64,000 bases of DNA from Ursus arctos. Its lineage: Eukaryota; Chordata; Mammalia; Carnivora; Ursidae. A model generated the notes under the pieces. It saw only the letters and a list, made by a program, of their open reading frames with translations. It was not told where the DNA came from and searched no databases. The DNA is taken from positions 71,242,727 to 71,306,726 of the forward strand of contig NW_026623100.1 in the NCBI RefSeq assembly GCF_023065955.2, read 5' to 3'. The translations under genes and the position numbers were made by a program. This document shows positions 34,725-45,999 of this stretch, piece by piece (the stretch's first letter is position 1; each line of letters starts with the position of its first letter).

Positions 34725-35245
34725 TAGATTTCTGCCATGCTGGCAGACTGTCTTTAAATTATAATAGAAATGATCCTATTGGTCATTCTTGGTCTTTCTT
34801 TCCTTTTCTTTGACTCTGTCATAAATGCACTTCTGGCTTTTGATTTACTGTCAGAAATTTCCTGTGCAGTTTGGGGCTGAGAGTTAGGAGGTCAGGTTTT
34901 GGGATTTGAAACCCAAACAAATGTTTCACTGCCTTTCTACAGTACACTTAAATTAATTTAAGGGTCAGAGGATATCCTGTGAAAATATCAAGAGCAACCC
35001 AGTCTTTTACTTCTATATGGATCCAAAAGGGAAACACATTTGAACAGCATGAAGCTCATTCCAGAGGAGCCAAGTTGTGCTATTGAGAACATTAATGTAT
35101 CCATCTCAAAATTGATTTCTGAAATAAATATTTGAAAAGATAAGGCATGTTTAACTTTGCAGAAGAAGTTGAAGAATATGAAATGCAGTACAGCAAAACC
35201 GAAACCCAGATCAAGTATTAAAACATCAACAAAATAAGAAAGTTT
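34725..35245. other. unassigned non-coding sequence
   Basis: No gene or repeat recognised. A 91-codon minus frame at 34988-35263 has no motif. Confidence 0.4.
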
Positions 35246-35249
35246 TGCT

Positions 35250-36010
35250 GGCAGCCAATCCAATTCAACTAAAGTTTACCAAGTGCCTATTAAGGGAAAG
35301 CGTAAATCATGACCAGGATGTGGAGGAGGTTTTTTGTTTTTGTTTTTTTTTTACAAATTCAGACGTGATTTCTATTTTCAAGGAGAGTAGACACCAATGG
35401 GTGAGCTTATATATAAAGATAACGACAACAACAACAGTAGCAATGATAACAATAAACTGACTTTAATGCAAAGTAAAATAGATCTGTGATGAGCTGAGAT
35501 AAAGAAGCACTGAGTATGAGGAGGTGGTCCAATTAATTCTGACTAGAGGATTAGGAAAGTTTTCTCAGAAGAGGTTGCATTTGAATTATATCTTTGAGGA
35601 TAATTGTGAGCATGATGGTGGGGGGTGGTGGTGGTGGTGGTGGTGATGATGATGAAGAAGGAGGAGGGAGGAGAGGGAGAAGAAGAAGAGAAAAAGAGAA
35701 GAAAGGAAGAAAAGAAGAAGAGGAAGAGGAGGAAGGAGGGGAAGAGAGAAGTTGCCAATCATTGAATACCCGTGATTTACCAGCTCTGTATTATTTGCTG
35801 AACAGATTCAATGTTAGTGTCTTGATAGGTAAAGAAGAAGGGGAGAATTTCAGATGACAAAAGAGCATGAGAAGAAACATTTTGTGCATTGGTGTGTGTA
35901 GAATAGAGAGTCATTGGTGTGTTCAAGCTCCAGGATACATGGAGTGTTGTAATATGACATAAGGTTGAAGAGGAATCGGGACCAGGCCATCCAAGAGCTC
36001 CAAATACTCT
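35250..36010 (-). repeat. L2 LINE fragment interrupted by simple repeats
   Basis: 'taaagtttaccaagtgccta' and 'tctattttcaaggagagtag' (L2 3' end, reversed), 'aagttttctcagaagaggtt' plus 'gcatttgaattatatctttg' (L2 'cttcacagaggaggtgacatttgagctg'), then beyond the purine tract 'cattttgtgcattggtgtgt' and 'cgggaccaggccatccaaga'. Two simple repeats interrupt it: AAC-rich at 35421-35456 and GGT/GAA-rich at 35614-35751. Confidence 0.5.
35614..35751. repeat. GGT/GAT/GAA microsatellite with 98-nt homopurine run
   Basis: GGT units pass into GAT units, then into a run of 98 nt containing only A and G (35654-35751). It explains the Gly/Asp/Glu/Lys-rich plus frame at 35594-35857, which is not a gene. Confidence 0.97.
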
Positions 36011-36014
36011 AGAA

Positions 36015-38535
36015 CTACATGAGTCAGACCTAGAGCTCTCTGGATACTTTTGTGGGAAGCTGCCCCTATTAGGCTCATCGCGACAGGCTTTTGGTGTATG
36101 AATTGGTCCTCCAATTCCATGGAAAATGCTCTCTGGAGTTGCACAGTCTGTAGCAAAACTTTCACCTGAGGTTTATGAAGGAGAAACCTTGAATCTGGTC
36201 ATTTGATGGCTCCAGGAAAGTTGGGTTCGGGAGGGCCTAGTAGACATCCTTAACAAGGAGGAACCAAAAATACATCACGGACATCGGAGAGGCGGGTGAT
36301 GCTTTCTCAGAAGATGTGATATTCTTTTCCACTTTAATCCACACGATTCCTAAAGTATCTGGGTTTTCTCTATTTTTAAATAGCAATTCCACAATGCCTG
36401 AAATAACCTACAGGCACCTCAGTGTTTTGTTAGCAAAGAATACCTTTTATCATTTAAAAAAATTGACTATGCAGTCTATAACAGTGAAAAACTGAAGGTG
36501 TCTTTATGGGGAAGAAATTCAGAGAATTCTGATAGCTCTGAAAGAGGCAGAGAAACAGAAAAATAATGACCTCAGGAAAACATATTATATTTTTTAAACA
36601 AGTTGAAATATCTTAGAGCTATCAGTTGTGGTCTTTTTTTTCTTTAAAGTATGTGGTCATTTGGGGAATGAGGAGGGAACTCATGTGTGTGGCGGGAGGG
36701 TGTAATCAGCTTGATAAAGCTCACTACTTTCGTCCAGTTGGGCTGAGTCCAATTGAGATTAGGAAGGAACAGAAAGGTTTTCTGTGGAACAATTAGTGGG
36801 TTGTGAGGAATATTCAGTTCTGGTTTTTAGTTTTGGTAAATTTTCAACAAAATAATGAAAAAACAATGACAAAATAAGCACAACAAAACCTTAGAAGACC
36901 CATATCTGTGTTTTTACTAGCTTTTAGAGCCAGCAACATCGGATACTTGGGACTCACTTGTCTGGACTGAGATGCGAAGAATACTTGCTCTCAAAGGTTG
37001 ATTTCTGACTTCTTCCTGGTGTCCCTGGGCATTCTGGGAGTAGATACACATTCAGCTGCAGGGACCAGACCAGTTTCCTGAGTTTCCAGGCGTCCACGAA
37101 GTTTGGTTTTTAGTGAAAAAAAGTTATCTTCAAAATTCTGGAGATTTCTAGGCAAGCTGTTAACATGAGAACCGATGCTGAACTATTCCCTCGCAAATTC
37201 ACCTCAAAACAACCAACAGAATATGCCAAAAAGGGAAAAGAGATCTTTATGGACCTGAGTGAACAGTGAAGGTGTCATCCACATGCGTAGACACTTGGGG
37301 GGTTTCGTTAGGGGCGATGTCCGTGGAAACAAATGCAACCAGTGTGCAGTGGAATGACCAAACAGTTGTGAAAATGTTGAAGTGCATTTATATTGATTGG
37401 TAGGCGGCCACTTCCTGGAGCCTCTTGAGTGCTCTCATGCTGTCCTTTTCATCAGGTGGTTCCCTTCTCTGCCAGTCCTTCCCCACAATCCAGCAAATAA
37501 CAGGATAATGCTTGGCACAACAGGGGCATCTCCAGAATTTGGCTTCAGTGGCCATCGTGATTGCCCAAGCTGTATATACTTGTTAGATGGTTTCAATGTC
37601 AGCACTGTTGATTTGTCAGCTGAGATGGCATGTGAGGGAGGTATTGTTGTCATTTAGTGTTAATCTTCTCAAAACAGTAACCCTTCTTTGAGGGGACTGC
37701 TTCTTCCCTACATCAAACATGCGGTTCTGTCGGAGGATGACAAAGAGCTCCCCGTTACGCTGGCTAGAGGGATTGGTTCAGGGATGAATAGATAACTCAA
37801 GCCGAGTCACTCAGATAATTTGTTTTTAATGGGATCTGCCTCTTAGGTTACAGAGTAGAGAATCTTGGAACTCTCCACAACTATGCCCCTGCCACATGGG
37901 GGAGCTTGTCTAAGAGAAAAAATTTCTACAAGGGGAAGTGGAGATAGAGATTCTACAGAGGTTCTTAGGATGTTGAGTCCCCAGGTCTAGTATTAGATGA
38001 AACTCCCAGTCTAGCCCATCCTCTCTGCTATTTACTATCCCCTGGAGAGACTGTGATTTTGATTATTGTTACTTCTGACCAAAGAATCTTGACAGGAAAT
38101 AAATGAGAGCTGATCCTGACTGAGCCCAGTAAGTACTCCAGGTGCGTGAGGGCGCTGGCAGTGAAGCCCTCCTTGAGAAAGGGAGTGTTGGTTCCCCATT
38201 AACAAGAGAAAAGAGGCCCTGAACTTGCTTAGTTCGCAGTGGAAGTGGTCACACCTGCCAGAGACCTGGCCAGGGGATCCTGTCTTCCCCATCTGTGCTG
38301 AGATGAAGCTCCCAATTGTTACCCAGGAGTGACGCTTTCTGCTTTCTGACTCCATCTGTCTAGGATGCTAGTTCTATGAATTGGTAATCCATCACTGAGT
38401 TGGGTGTTCCCCCCTTGTTTCGGTTTCTTTAATCTGTTTAGAGTTTCTCTTATTAAAGTTTCTACCAGGAAGGTACAGACCAGGTTCTCACAAGTCCCTA
38501 CTTCAGTCCTACCTGAATATGAGCCAATGGTTGGT
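36015..38535. other. unassigned, repeat-poor sequence
   Basis: About 2.5 kb where I can name neither gene nor repeat. Frames reach 106 codons (38035-38355 minus) without any recognisable domain. One of the longest unexplained blocks and a reasonable place to look for conserved non-coding sequence. Confidence 0.45.
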
Positions 38536-38539
38536 GACG

Positions 38540-38745
38540 TTATCACACTTATTATGTACTAGATACTGTAATATGCTTACATTGCCTCACTTAATGCATG
38601 CCACAATTTTATGAAATTGGTACTGGCTTTTTGACTATTTTATAGATGGATAAACTGAGGTGAGAGGTCACGGTGCTCACAAGTGGGGAGACATAATCTG
38701 AACCCGAGCACTCTGACTCTTGACTGTGTTGCTGCACTGTGAATA
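38540..38745 (-). repeat. MIR SINE
   Basis: 'cttattatgtactagatact' (3' end), 'tgcttacattgcctcactta', 'caattttatgaaattggtac', 'ttatagatggataaactgag', then the eroded head 'tctgaacccgagcactctga'. Confidence 0.75.
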
Positions 38746-39099
38746 AGGGACTAGACCATGGTCCTGAGAGAACCCTGAGATTCTAGAGCTTAGTTACCAC
38801 TGAAACTTGCATTCTAGCCTCCTCCACTCTGCTGCATCCCCCACAACCCTCCTCATCCTCATTTGACCCCAATTTTTTGGTCACTTTCCACTTTCAGCCA
38901 AGAACTCCTGACTAAGGAGTAGGTAGGAGGAGGCCCTGGAAGGCCTCTGTGAATACTTGAGGTGGGGAAGTGAGAATTTGCCACAGGGAGAAAGGGGGAG
39001 ATTCCCTTCTGTGAGGTGACCAGACAGGACAACACTGCAGACATTTGAGAGCTTTCTATGTGTCAGGAGGTGGCTGCCACAGGGCCCGAAAAAGCACAA

Positions 39100-40060
39100 C
39101 TTCTTGCTCTAAAATAACTTCACCGTAAGAAAACAATGTTTGAGAAAGTATTTGACGAGTATTCTGAAACTCAGTAGGGAACAGTGCAGAATATCATTAA
39201 AAGGGAGAAAATCAAGGTGAGTACTTAACCTCATCCAGATAAAGTACTTTATTAAAAAAATTAAAATTATTTTTGCAACAGCGAATGGCTGGCTTGATGC
39301 TATAGACAACAGTGAAGAGACAAGAGCATGAAAAAGTCCTCTAGAGTGCTAAGGAAAAATTAAGAAGGAAACGAGAGATTGCTGAAGAAATTTTGGAACT
39401 AGATCTTGGAGACCAAACTATGAACAGTAAGAATTCCCGAAAGAGAAAGCAGTAAAGATGCAACAAGGGTGAAAATAAATAAATAACAGAAGAACCTCCC
39501 CGGTTGACAGAGATAGCAAGAAAATGGAGCGTGGGGCGGGGGGGGCGGGGGTGGGGATGTATAAAATAAGATGATGGAAACAAAACCAAATGGAACAGAT
39601 TGATGGAACAAGGGAAAAATATCAGATTGGTATAAGTTAAATTGAATGTTAATAAGAGATCGGTCAAGGAAAGTAACAGAAAAGAATTAAAAATAAAATC
39701 ATGAGGAATACTGTGTGAGGGAAACCGAAAGAAATCAGCTAGCTGACACTGGTATCAGATAAAGTAGAAACTAAGACAAAAAGCATTTAGGGGGCCCCAC
39801 AGGTCATGCTCTCTTGGTCAAAGAGTCAACTCATAACGAACATTTTTGTTACAAATACATAGCATCTGCACAGGTACTGCTAAAACTTAGAAATCTGAGG
39901 GAAAGCAACAGTCCCCTTGTGCTAGATGTCAACACAGCACGTCAGTGTGTGATAGTTTAAGCAGGCCATAGAAAACCTGACCGATATAAACACCACAAGA
40001 ACCAAGAGATCTGGGGGAAATAACAAGGTTGAATTTCTACATTATTGATCTACTTTATGT
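39100..40060 (+). mobile_element. old L1 LINE fragment (A-rich sense strand)
   Basis: The A-rich sense composition is typical of L1. The section 39740-39990 carries the old L1 ORF2-region landmarks 'ctgacactggtatcagataa', 'agtagaaactaagacaaaaa', 'gcattt', then 'aagagtcaactcataacgaa' and 'aaatacatagcatctgcaca'. The part before 39590 is assigned by composition only. All frames are broken. Confidence 0.6.
39533..39556 (+). other. predicted G-quadruplex (G4-N1-G8-N1-G5-N1-G4)
   Basis: Four G-tracts of 4, 8, 5 and 4 residues are separated by single-nucleotide loops (C, C, T), the loop length that favours a very stable parallel quadruplex. It sits as a GC island within an A-rich old L1. Confidence 0.85.
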
Positions 40061-40064
40061 CCTT

Positions 40065-41500
40065 ACAGATAAGGTTCCTTCTTTTCAAGTGTTCTTAGGA
40101 CACTCAATAACTTTTCCCTGCCACAAAGAACATCTCAATAAAAAATACCTCCTGGGCCCCCAACAGAAAGTATTCTGACCACCATGTCTGACCAAAAGCT
40201 TTAATAAGAAAATAACGAATACAGCGTCCATGATTAGATGAAGCCCTCTGAGAAACGCCTAGGCTCTCTGTTCAGACCATCACAGCCTTCCTTGCCTTGG
40301 AGGACAGGCATTTTGTCCTCTGTGCTATTAGAATCTTCACAAGGGGAACAACATGAAATGATATACCCCAGCAAGGAGTGAATAGAAATTCACTGCAGGC
40401 AACTTTGTGGTAGTTTTTAGAAAGAGAGAAATATAGGAAATGATTTCAGAAAGAAGTGTGGAGTTAGGAAGGTTCTTAAGACATTATTCTGTCCCACTAG
40501 CTCATCTCATAGGGGAGGAAGTGAAGACCGGAGAGGGGAAGGGCTTTGTACCCAGTTCGTATAGCAAACAAAATCTGACTGGTGCCTGAGCCTCCTGGTG
40601 GGTTCTCAGTTCTGTGTGTTTGTCCTGCTCTACAGGACAGGTGTGCTTATCCCAAAGCAAGACCCCCCCCCCACCGCATACATGGAGATCGTGGGAATCA
40701 CGGAACATGCATGTGTACGTACACGTGTGCTGGGGCTTGTTTTCTGGAATGCTCTTACAACCTCTTTTTGTCAAGGCTCATTTTGTTTTTATTTTTCCCC
40801 AGGATCTGATTGTCTCCCTGCTTTTTTCCTCTATTCCAGGCACCCAGGAAGGCTCGTGCTCTCTGCCTCCTCTCTTTGGATGGCATTTCTAAGTCACACC
40901 CAGTAGGCAGCTGGCTTTTCCACATCACTGGCCACATTTTGTGTTTTTGTGTTTTCTCAGTTGTCCGCCTGGGCTGTGGTTACAAACCAGGTCTTCCTAA
41001 CAGAGTGGAGAAAGCGGAGATGTAAACGTTGGGCTGGCTTTTCAAGATGCTGAACTCAGTGCTCCAGAGGGGACCTTGTTTCCAGCCATGAACTTATGAA
41101 CTGAGGATTTTATGAAATCCAATCCTCATTGTTATTATAGCATAATCCTTGTTCGGTTATCCACCCAATTTTTCTGTAACAGTTTTATTTCTCCCTTCCT
41201 TTCCCTGTCAGGGGCTCTGGGCATCGAGGCTTGGTATACCCATCTCCTGACCCCCTTTTCTTGCTAAGATGCCAGGGGCCAAAGCTTGGTGGAAAGTGGC
41301 TCAGCCTTTGAACTCCATCATGGCTAGGTGTGAGAACTGCAGAGCCCCTCTGAGGTGGAGGGGATGTCTCTCTCTCTTGAAATAATGTCCTCTCAACTAA
41401 TCACATCTTAGTTTTGGCACTTTTAGATGAGTACTTTGTTTTGAAATGAAAAGCAAAATTTTAGGACAAAAAGGGATTTTAGCCATCACCCACGCCAGAC
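40065..41500. other. unassigned non-coding sequence
   Basis: No gene or repeat that I can name. Several overlapping frames of 75-102 codons around 40.5-41.0 kb have no domain. A short alternating purine/pyrimidine stretch ('atgcatgtgtacgtacacgt') is at 40708-40727. Confidence 0.4.
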
Positions 41501-41504
41501 TTCC

Positions 41505-41965
41505 CGTTTCAATTTTCTGTTGCTACATAACACATCACCCCAAAATGTAATGGCTAATCAACCATGATCATTTATTTGCTCATGATTCTTTGGTGTGGGT
41601 GGGACTTGGTGAAGTTGTCTCTTTCTGTACCGGGTGATTTGGGCTGGGAACCTTGGTTGTCCTCCAGGAGGCCATTTTTTCTCCATGTGGTCTCTTACCA
41701 TTCACCTCTCAGCCTGAGCATCTTCACATATGGAGGCTGGCCTCTGAGAGACACAAGGTGGAAGTTTCCTGGTCTTCTAAGGGATAGGCCAAAACAAGTC
41801 ACAGGGTAGCCTGGCATATAGAGGAGAGGGGGCAGACTCCACTTCTTGGTGGGAGGAGTGGCCTGAGCTTACAGGACTTGGGGGGGGGGATGTTTGGAAC
41901 CATCTCTGTGGACAGTCCAGCACATTCCATGTTCTTCAGAGAGCTGCAGTTGGCCCCCTGCAACG
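41505..41965 (-). repeat. MLT1-like MaLR LTR
   Basis: The left end 'caattttctgttgctacata' then 'acacatcaccccaaaatgta' and 'atggctaatcaaccatgatc' is the reverse complement of a MaLR-type 3' terminus ('ttaagccactgagttttggggt ... tgtaacagcaa'). The body fits the same LTR group, with 'gaggctggcctctgagagac'. A G9 run lies at 41880-41889. Confidence 0.6.
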
Positions 41966-41969
41966 CTGC

Positions 41970-43120
41970 ACCTCCTAGTGCGTTGGTGACATGGCTGGAA
42001 GCTCCCGAGTCCCAGGAGAAAAGAACTCACTTTTCTACCTTTGAGGAAAGAATTGAAGTTCCCTCTTAGACTAATCTGAAGATATTAGAAAGGGAGGGGG
42101 GAGCCAGGCTGGTAAGAAATTGGGGAGAGATGGGAACAGGATTTGTATTTTGAGCTCTGCCAACCACAATGCAGATCAGCCAAAATCATGTTCCTATTTG
42201 GACTTTGCATAAACCCCCCAGGGCTGCTTTGTATGTTTGTTGAATGATTATTGATTCCGTCACCCCATGAAGTCTATTTTTGATCTGGAAACGTGTGGAA
42301 TGAGCACAGGAAACGTGAAGCACTAGACTTTTCTGTCCCATAGTGAAAGGCAATGACATGAGCCTGGTGCTTTAACTGGGAAAAGTGGTAGTTACAGCAG
42401 AGGGAATTCCACGCCCAAACACTTGTGGAGGCAGCACCGTCTGTGAGTGCCGTGTCCTCCAGATCAGGCAGAATCCCTTGAGGTGCTAAAGGCTTCTGGG
42501 TATTTCTCTTTCCTCTTTCTTCATTACAATGAAGTTCAATAGAAAGTCGATGGGCTTTGTTTGAGAAGGATATTTTGTGGTGTGTTGCATTTTACACACT
42601 TTTGCAAGCTGCTTGCTTCTGGTCCTGGAAGGAAAAGGCTTGGTTTGGCAGAAGGAGGTGAGGTTGGGACTCTGACCCTGCTTACGGCTGTAGACATGGG
42701 TTCTTCCTGCTTACCCAGTCTGGGGTGAGTCTCCAGCTTGGGCCTGCTTTGCAGTCTTCTTGGGCAGGAGCAATGCACTTTTGCAAGCATAAGAAGTAGT
42801 TCTCCCAGATTGGATCAAACAGAGTTCAGGCCCCATTATACCTATTATACACAGAATTGATTCCAAGACCTTGAAGTCAATAGCTGGATGAGCTCCTTGG
42901 TCTAAATATTACTCAGTATGGCACCTTGAGGAATTATTTAACCTAGGGGCTTCATAAAGTAAGTATAAGGATTTATTCAGTGTATGTTAAATATTTATCA
43001 AAGACCTTTTTACTTTTTCTGCATCACTTTCTTGTCTCAGTCTTTGGGTAAATGAACATCTGGTATGAAACAATATTGGTGAAACTCTTGACGTGGTATG
43101 CCCACAGTAAAAAAGTTATA
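41970..43120. other. unassigned non-coding sequence
   Basis: No gene or confident repeat. An 84-codon minus frame at 42536-42790 has no motif. Confidence 0.4.
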
Positions 43121-43126
43121 TAATGG

Positions 43127-43150
43127 CTCCCCAGTTCGACAACTGGGGAG
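43127..43150. repeat. perfect GC-rich hairpin, 10-bp stem, 4-nt loop
   Basis: Left arm CTCCCCAGTT (43127-43136), loop CGAC, right arm AACTGGGGAG (43141-43150). The pairing is exact, and extending it outward fails at once. Confidence 0.95.
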
Positions 43151-43207
43151 GTGGTCATGGTAAAGAAGACAGATGAATTAATAATGACACCTGTTGACCT
43201 CACTGTG

Positions 43208-43552
43208 CTGGTTTTACCACTTGTACTAGTTTCGTATCACTGCTGTGACAGATTACCATTACCATAGTGACTTAAAACAACACAGATTTATTCTCTTATG
43301 GCTCTGAAGGTCAGAAGTCTAAAATGGGTCAGCAGGGCTATGTTCCTTTGGCGGCCCTAGAGGAGAATCTATTTCTTGGACTTTTCCAGCTGGTAGAGCT
43401 GCCTGCGTCCCTTGGTCTGTGGCCCCACGTCACTCCAGCAGCAGCTGCTGTCATCACATCTAACTCTGACTCTGGCACTCTGCCTGTCTCCCTCTTATAA
43501 GGACCCTGTGTTTATGTGAAACCCAGCTAGAGAATCTAAGATAATCTTCCCT
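43208..43552 (-). repeat. MLT1 (MaLR) LTR, part 1
   Basis: Reverse-complement MLT1: 'tcgtatcactgctgtgacag', 'gtgacttaaaacaacacaga', 'tttattctcttatggctctg', 'aggtcagaagtctaaaatgg', 'tctccctcttataaggaccc', to 'agaatctaagataatcttcc'. An L1 insertion breaks it at about 43552, and it resumes at about 43713. Confidence 0.88.
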
Positions 43553-43712
43553 TTTTTTTTCTTTCAAATTTTTATTTAAATTCTAGTTCACGAACAACAG
43601 TGCAATATTGGTTTCCGGAATAGGAGTCAGTGATTCATCACTTACATACAACATCCAGTGCCTTCCTTAGTCCCCATCACCCATTTAACCCAACTCCCAC
43701 CCATCTCCCTCC
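43553..43712 (-). mobile_element. L1 LINE 3' end nested in MLT1
   Basis: T-run and 'tttcaaatttttatttaaat' at the left, then 'agtgattcatcacttacata', 'caacatccagtgccttcctt', 'agtccccatcacccatttaa', 'ctcccacccatctccctcca'. A truncated carnivoran L1 3' UTR. The MLT1 reads on across it when it is set aside, so it is younger than the LTR. Confidence 0.88.
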
Positions 43713-43800
43713 ATCTTAATATCCCTTATCAACTCTGCAAAGTCAACTCCCTTTTGCTGCTTAAGGGACACTATTCTGTCCACCACACGACTCATACTTG
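43713..43800 (-). repeat. MLT1 (MaLR) LTR, part 2
   Basis: 'atcttaatatcccttatcaa' then 'ctctgcaaagtcaactccct' and 'gacactattctgtccaccac' is the continuation of the reverse-complement MLT1 after the nested L1. Confidence 0.8.
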
Positions 43801-43879
43801 AAACATTCATATAGTATTAGTTGCAAATATTGCATACAGTCTATTCTGCTACAGCGTGTTCCTTTCAATAGGCCAGGTG

Positions 43880-44520
43880 GCACCAATATAATGGTGATCC
43901 GTAACAAAATGTAATGTTCAACAAAGGAAAGCAAGCTTGTGCTCAAGTAAAGAGAATGCCTTTGTGATATATAAAGACCTTAAAAAAGAAGCTGAAAATC
44001 CTGCACAGTGGTTTACTTTAGAGCAAGAAGTAGCTGATATGATGACCAGTACACTTTCTTCTGTTTTAAACTATGTGGGAAAGCTCTCCGTGCATATGAA
44101 GAAGCTGCAAATACATTTCCCCTAGTGTTTAAAAAACATCAATGGATGAAGAGGGTTTACACCTTGGATCGTATATTGCATTTTGGTGAAACTGATCTCT
44201 CATAGATATAAATACCCTCCAGGACTTATGTCTCAAAGGCAGAAATTAAAGGAATTCAATTAAAAATTAAATGAAAGAAATTAAAGATGCAAAGGATGGA
44301 GTGGCTTTAATGCTGGGAGCTAATGCCAGTGGTGATTTCACTATTCTATTATTTGTATTACTAATTGTTACTATTTTTGTTAGTGTTCTGGGTAAAATTT
44401 CAGATGTTTTGAGTGGTCTGCCCTTAACCATTTTCCCCGCAAGCCGTGCTGCTTTTAATGTGTGGTTTTACAAAATGTGAGGTTTATCAGGAACATATAT
44501 ATGACATTATTACGGAAATT
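43880..44520 (+). pseudogene. Tigger (pogo-type) transposase remnant
   Basis: In shifting plus frames between about 44085 and 44340 there are collinear matches to the Tigger transposase: an 'EEAANTFP' block, then 'FGETDL' where the catalytic-domain 'VDETGL'-like motif is expected, then 'PSRTYVSKAE', then, after a frame change, 'KDGVALMLGANASGDF'. Stops and frameshifts separate them. The later DNAPGH-like catalytic region is missing, and near 44430 non-coding terminal-type sequence follows, so the copy is internally deleted. The part before 44085 is assigned by adjacency. Inactive. Confidence 0.7.
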
Positions 44521-44524
44521 ACTT

Positions 44525-45185
44525 CATTTGAATTTCAAAGTCACAGTTAATACCCCCCAAAGTAGTAGACAGATACCATCTGAGCAACAATTGCTAATTT
44601 TGTTTTTCCTGAAAACCCTCATCAAAGGACTCTTGCCCCAAGCAGAATGGGAGAGAGCATTTGGGAAATGTGGGGAGATTTGGAAAAGTTTAGGTGTAGA
44701 TAACATTTGAGCGAATTGTAAAGCATTGTGAACAGGCATTACTCGGGTAAGAAAAGGTGGGAAGAAGATCCAGAAAGAGGGTCAAACACTAAACAAATAC
44801 TTGATGCATTAGTTCAGAAATTTCTTAGGAAGCATAAGTTTGATTGTTTACACATACCTAAATGGCTTTGATGCCGGCCTTATTTGTTGTATTCTGCTCA
44901 GCGTCTTGTTGAAAGGAGGCATTAGAGATCTCCGGGATGACAGCAGTTCTGTTTCCTTGGGGAAATTTTGCACCAGGGTTCCGAGTAGGTCACTGTTCCC
45001 CATCCCCGCCTGGCTGTCTGGCACTCACCTGCTAGGTGATCAGAACTGATTTAGAAAAAGCCACCTTCAGCACAAATGAGGTAAATCATTGGTCTGTCTG
45101 CATGAGACAAGCCTTGGCGAAGAATTTCGGCTCTTTCCATTTGTGTGAGAGCAGTTTCCTTTAAGTTCAGAATGCTTTATGAATA
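44525..45185. other. unassigned non-coding sequence
   Basis: No gene or confident repeat. Frames under 85 codons without motifs. Confidence 0.4.
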
Positions 45186-45188
45186 AAC

Positions 45189-45266
45189 AGAGAGAGAGAG
45201 GGAAAGAGGGAGAGAGAGAGAGGGAAAGAGAGAAGAAAGAGAAAGAGAAGGAGAGAGGGAGAGGAA
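45189..45266. repeat. 78-nt homopurine GA-rich tract
   Basis: Uninterrupted A/G sequence of GA, GGGA and GAAA units. It accounts for the Glu/Arg/Lys-rich plus frame at 45179-45403 and the Ser/Leu/Phe-rich minus frame at 45067-45282. Confidence 0.95.
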
Positions 45267-45269
45267 CTT

Positions 45270-45990
45270 GGGTTCTACTCACAATCCTTGGGATTTATTT
45301 GGGGCTGCATGAAGGGCTTTTTTTTTTTTTTGAGGTGGGGGATCAGCAGACCAGGGCAGGGGGATGTGATGCGGGGCCCACAGAACCCTGCACCTCAAGG
45401 TGAGAGCAGGCATTGCCACAGCTCCTCCTGTCCGCCTTAGTTTTGCAATGAGGAGGTAAGAGGGCAAGAGGAGGTGAACTTTTGCTATGCAGAGAGACAA
45501 GTCAGACAATGTGAGTTTTAATTGAAATCATATCCCAAGCATTTTACTTTTCAGAAGTTGTTAGCATGATCGAGGTTGCATTTTCTTGTGACTACTATTA
45601 TTACTGTCACGCTGACTGCTCTGGGCAGGGGCTGAAGGTTACATGTGGGCTGGGAACGCAGGGCTGCGCGGGAGGGGCTGGCAGATGGAGCCCCAGCCCC
45701 GGAATGCTGCTCTCAAGCCAGCTGCTGGCCGCCTTGCCTCTGGCTCCATGCTTGCTCTCTCTGGACACTGAGAATCGTCCTCTCAGGCACAGGGCAATGC
45801 TGCTGTTCGCCTGCTCTTCTCTTCCGCTCAGACCTCTTGGATCATTGGTGTGTTTCTCCACGACGGGGAGCTAGACCGAGCGGTGCATTGCACGCACATT
45901 CGCTCTGCTTTGAGACCTTCTCTGCCAGAGATAGTGACATCTCAAGACTCTGCAGGAAGAGGGGGTTATGCCTTAACTAGGCCTCGTAGT
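45270..45990. other. unassigned sequence, GC-rich toward the right
   Basis: A T-run of 12 at 45319-45330. Overlapping frames of 84-111 codons in both directions at 45566-45980 reflect GC content and have no recognised domain. Confidence 0.4.
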
Positions 45991-45999
45991 CTTACACGC

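Noticed and set aside
35594..35857. Gly/Asp/Glu-rich 87-codon frame
   Set aside because: It is a direct translation of the GGT/GAT/GAA microsatellite.
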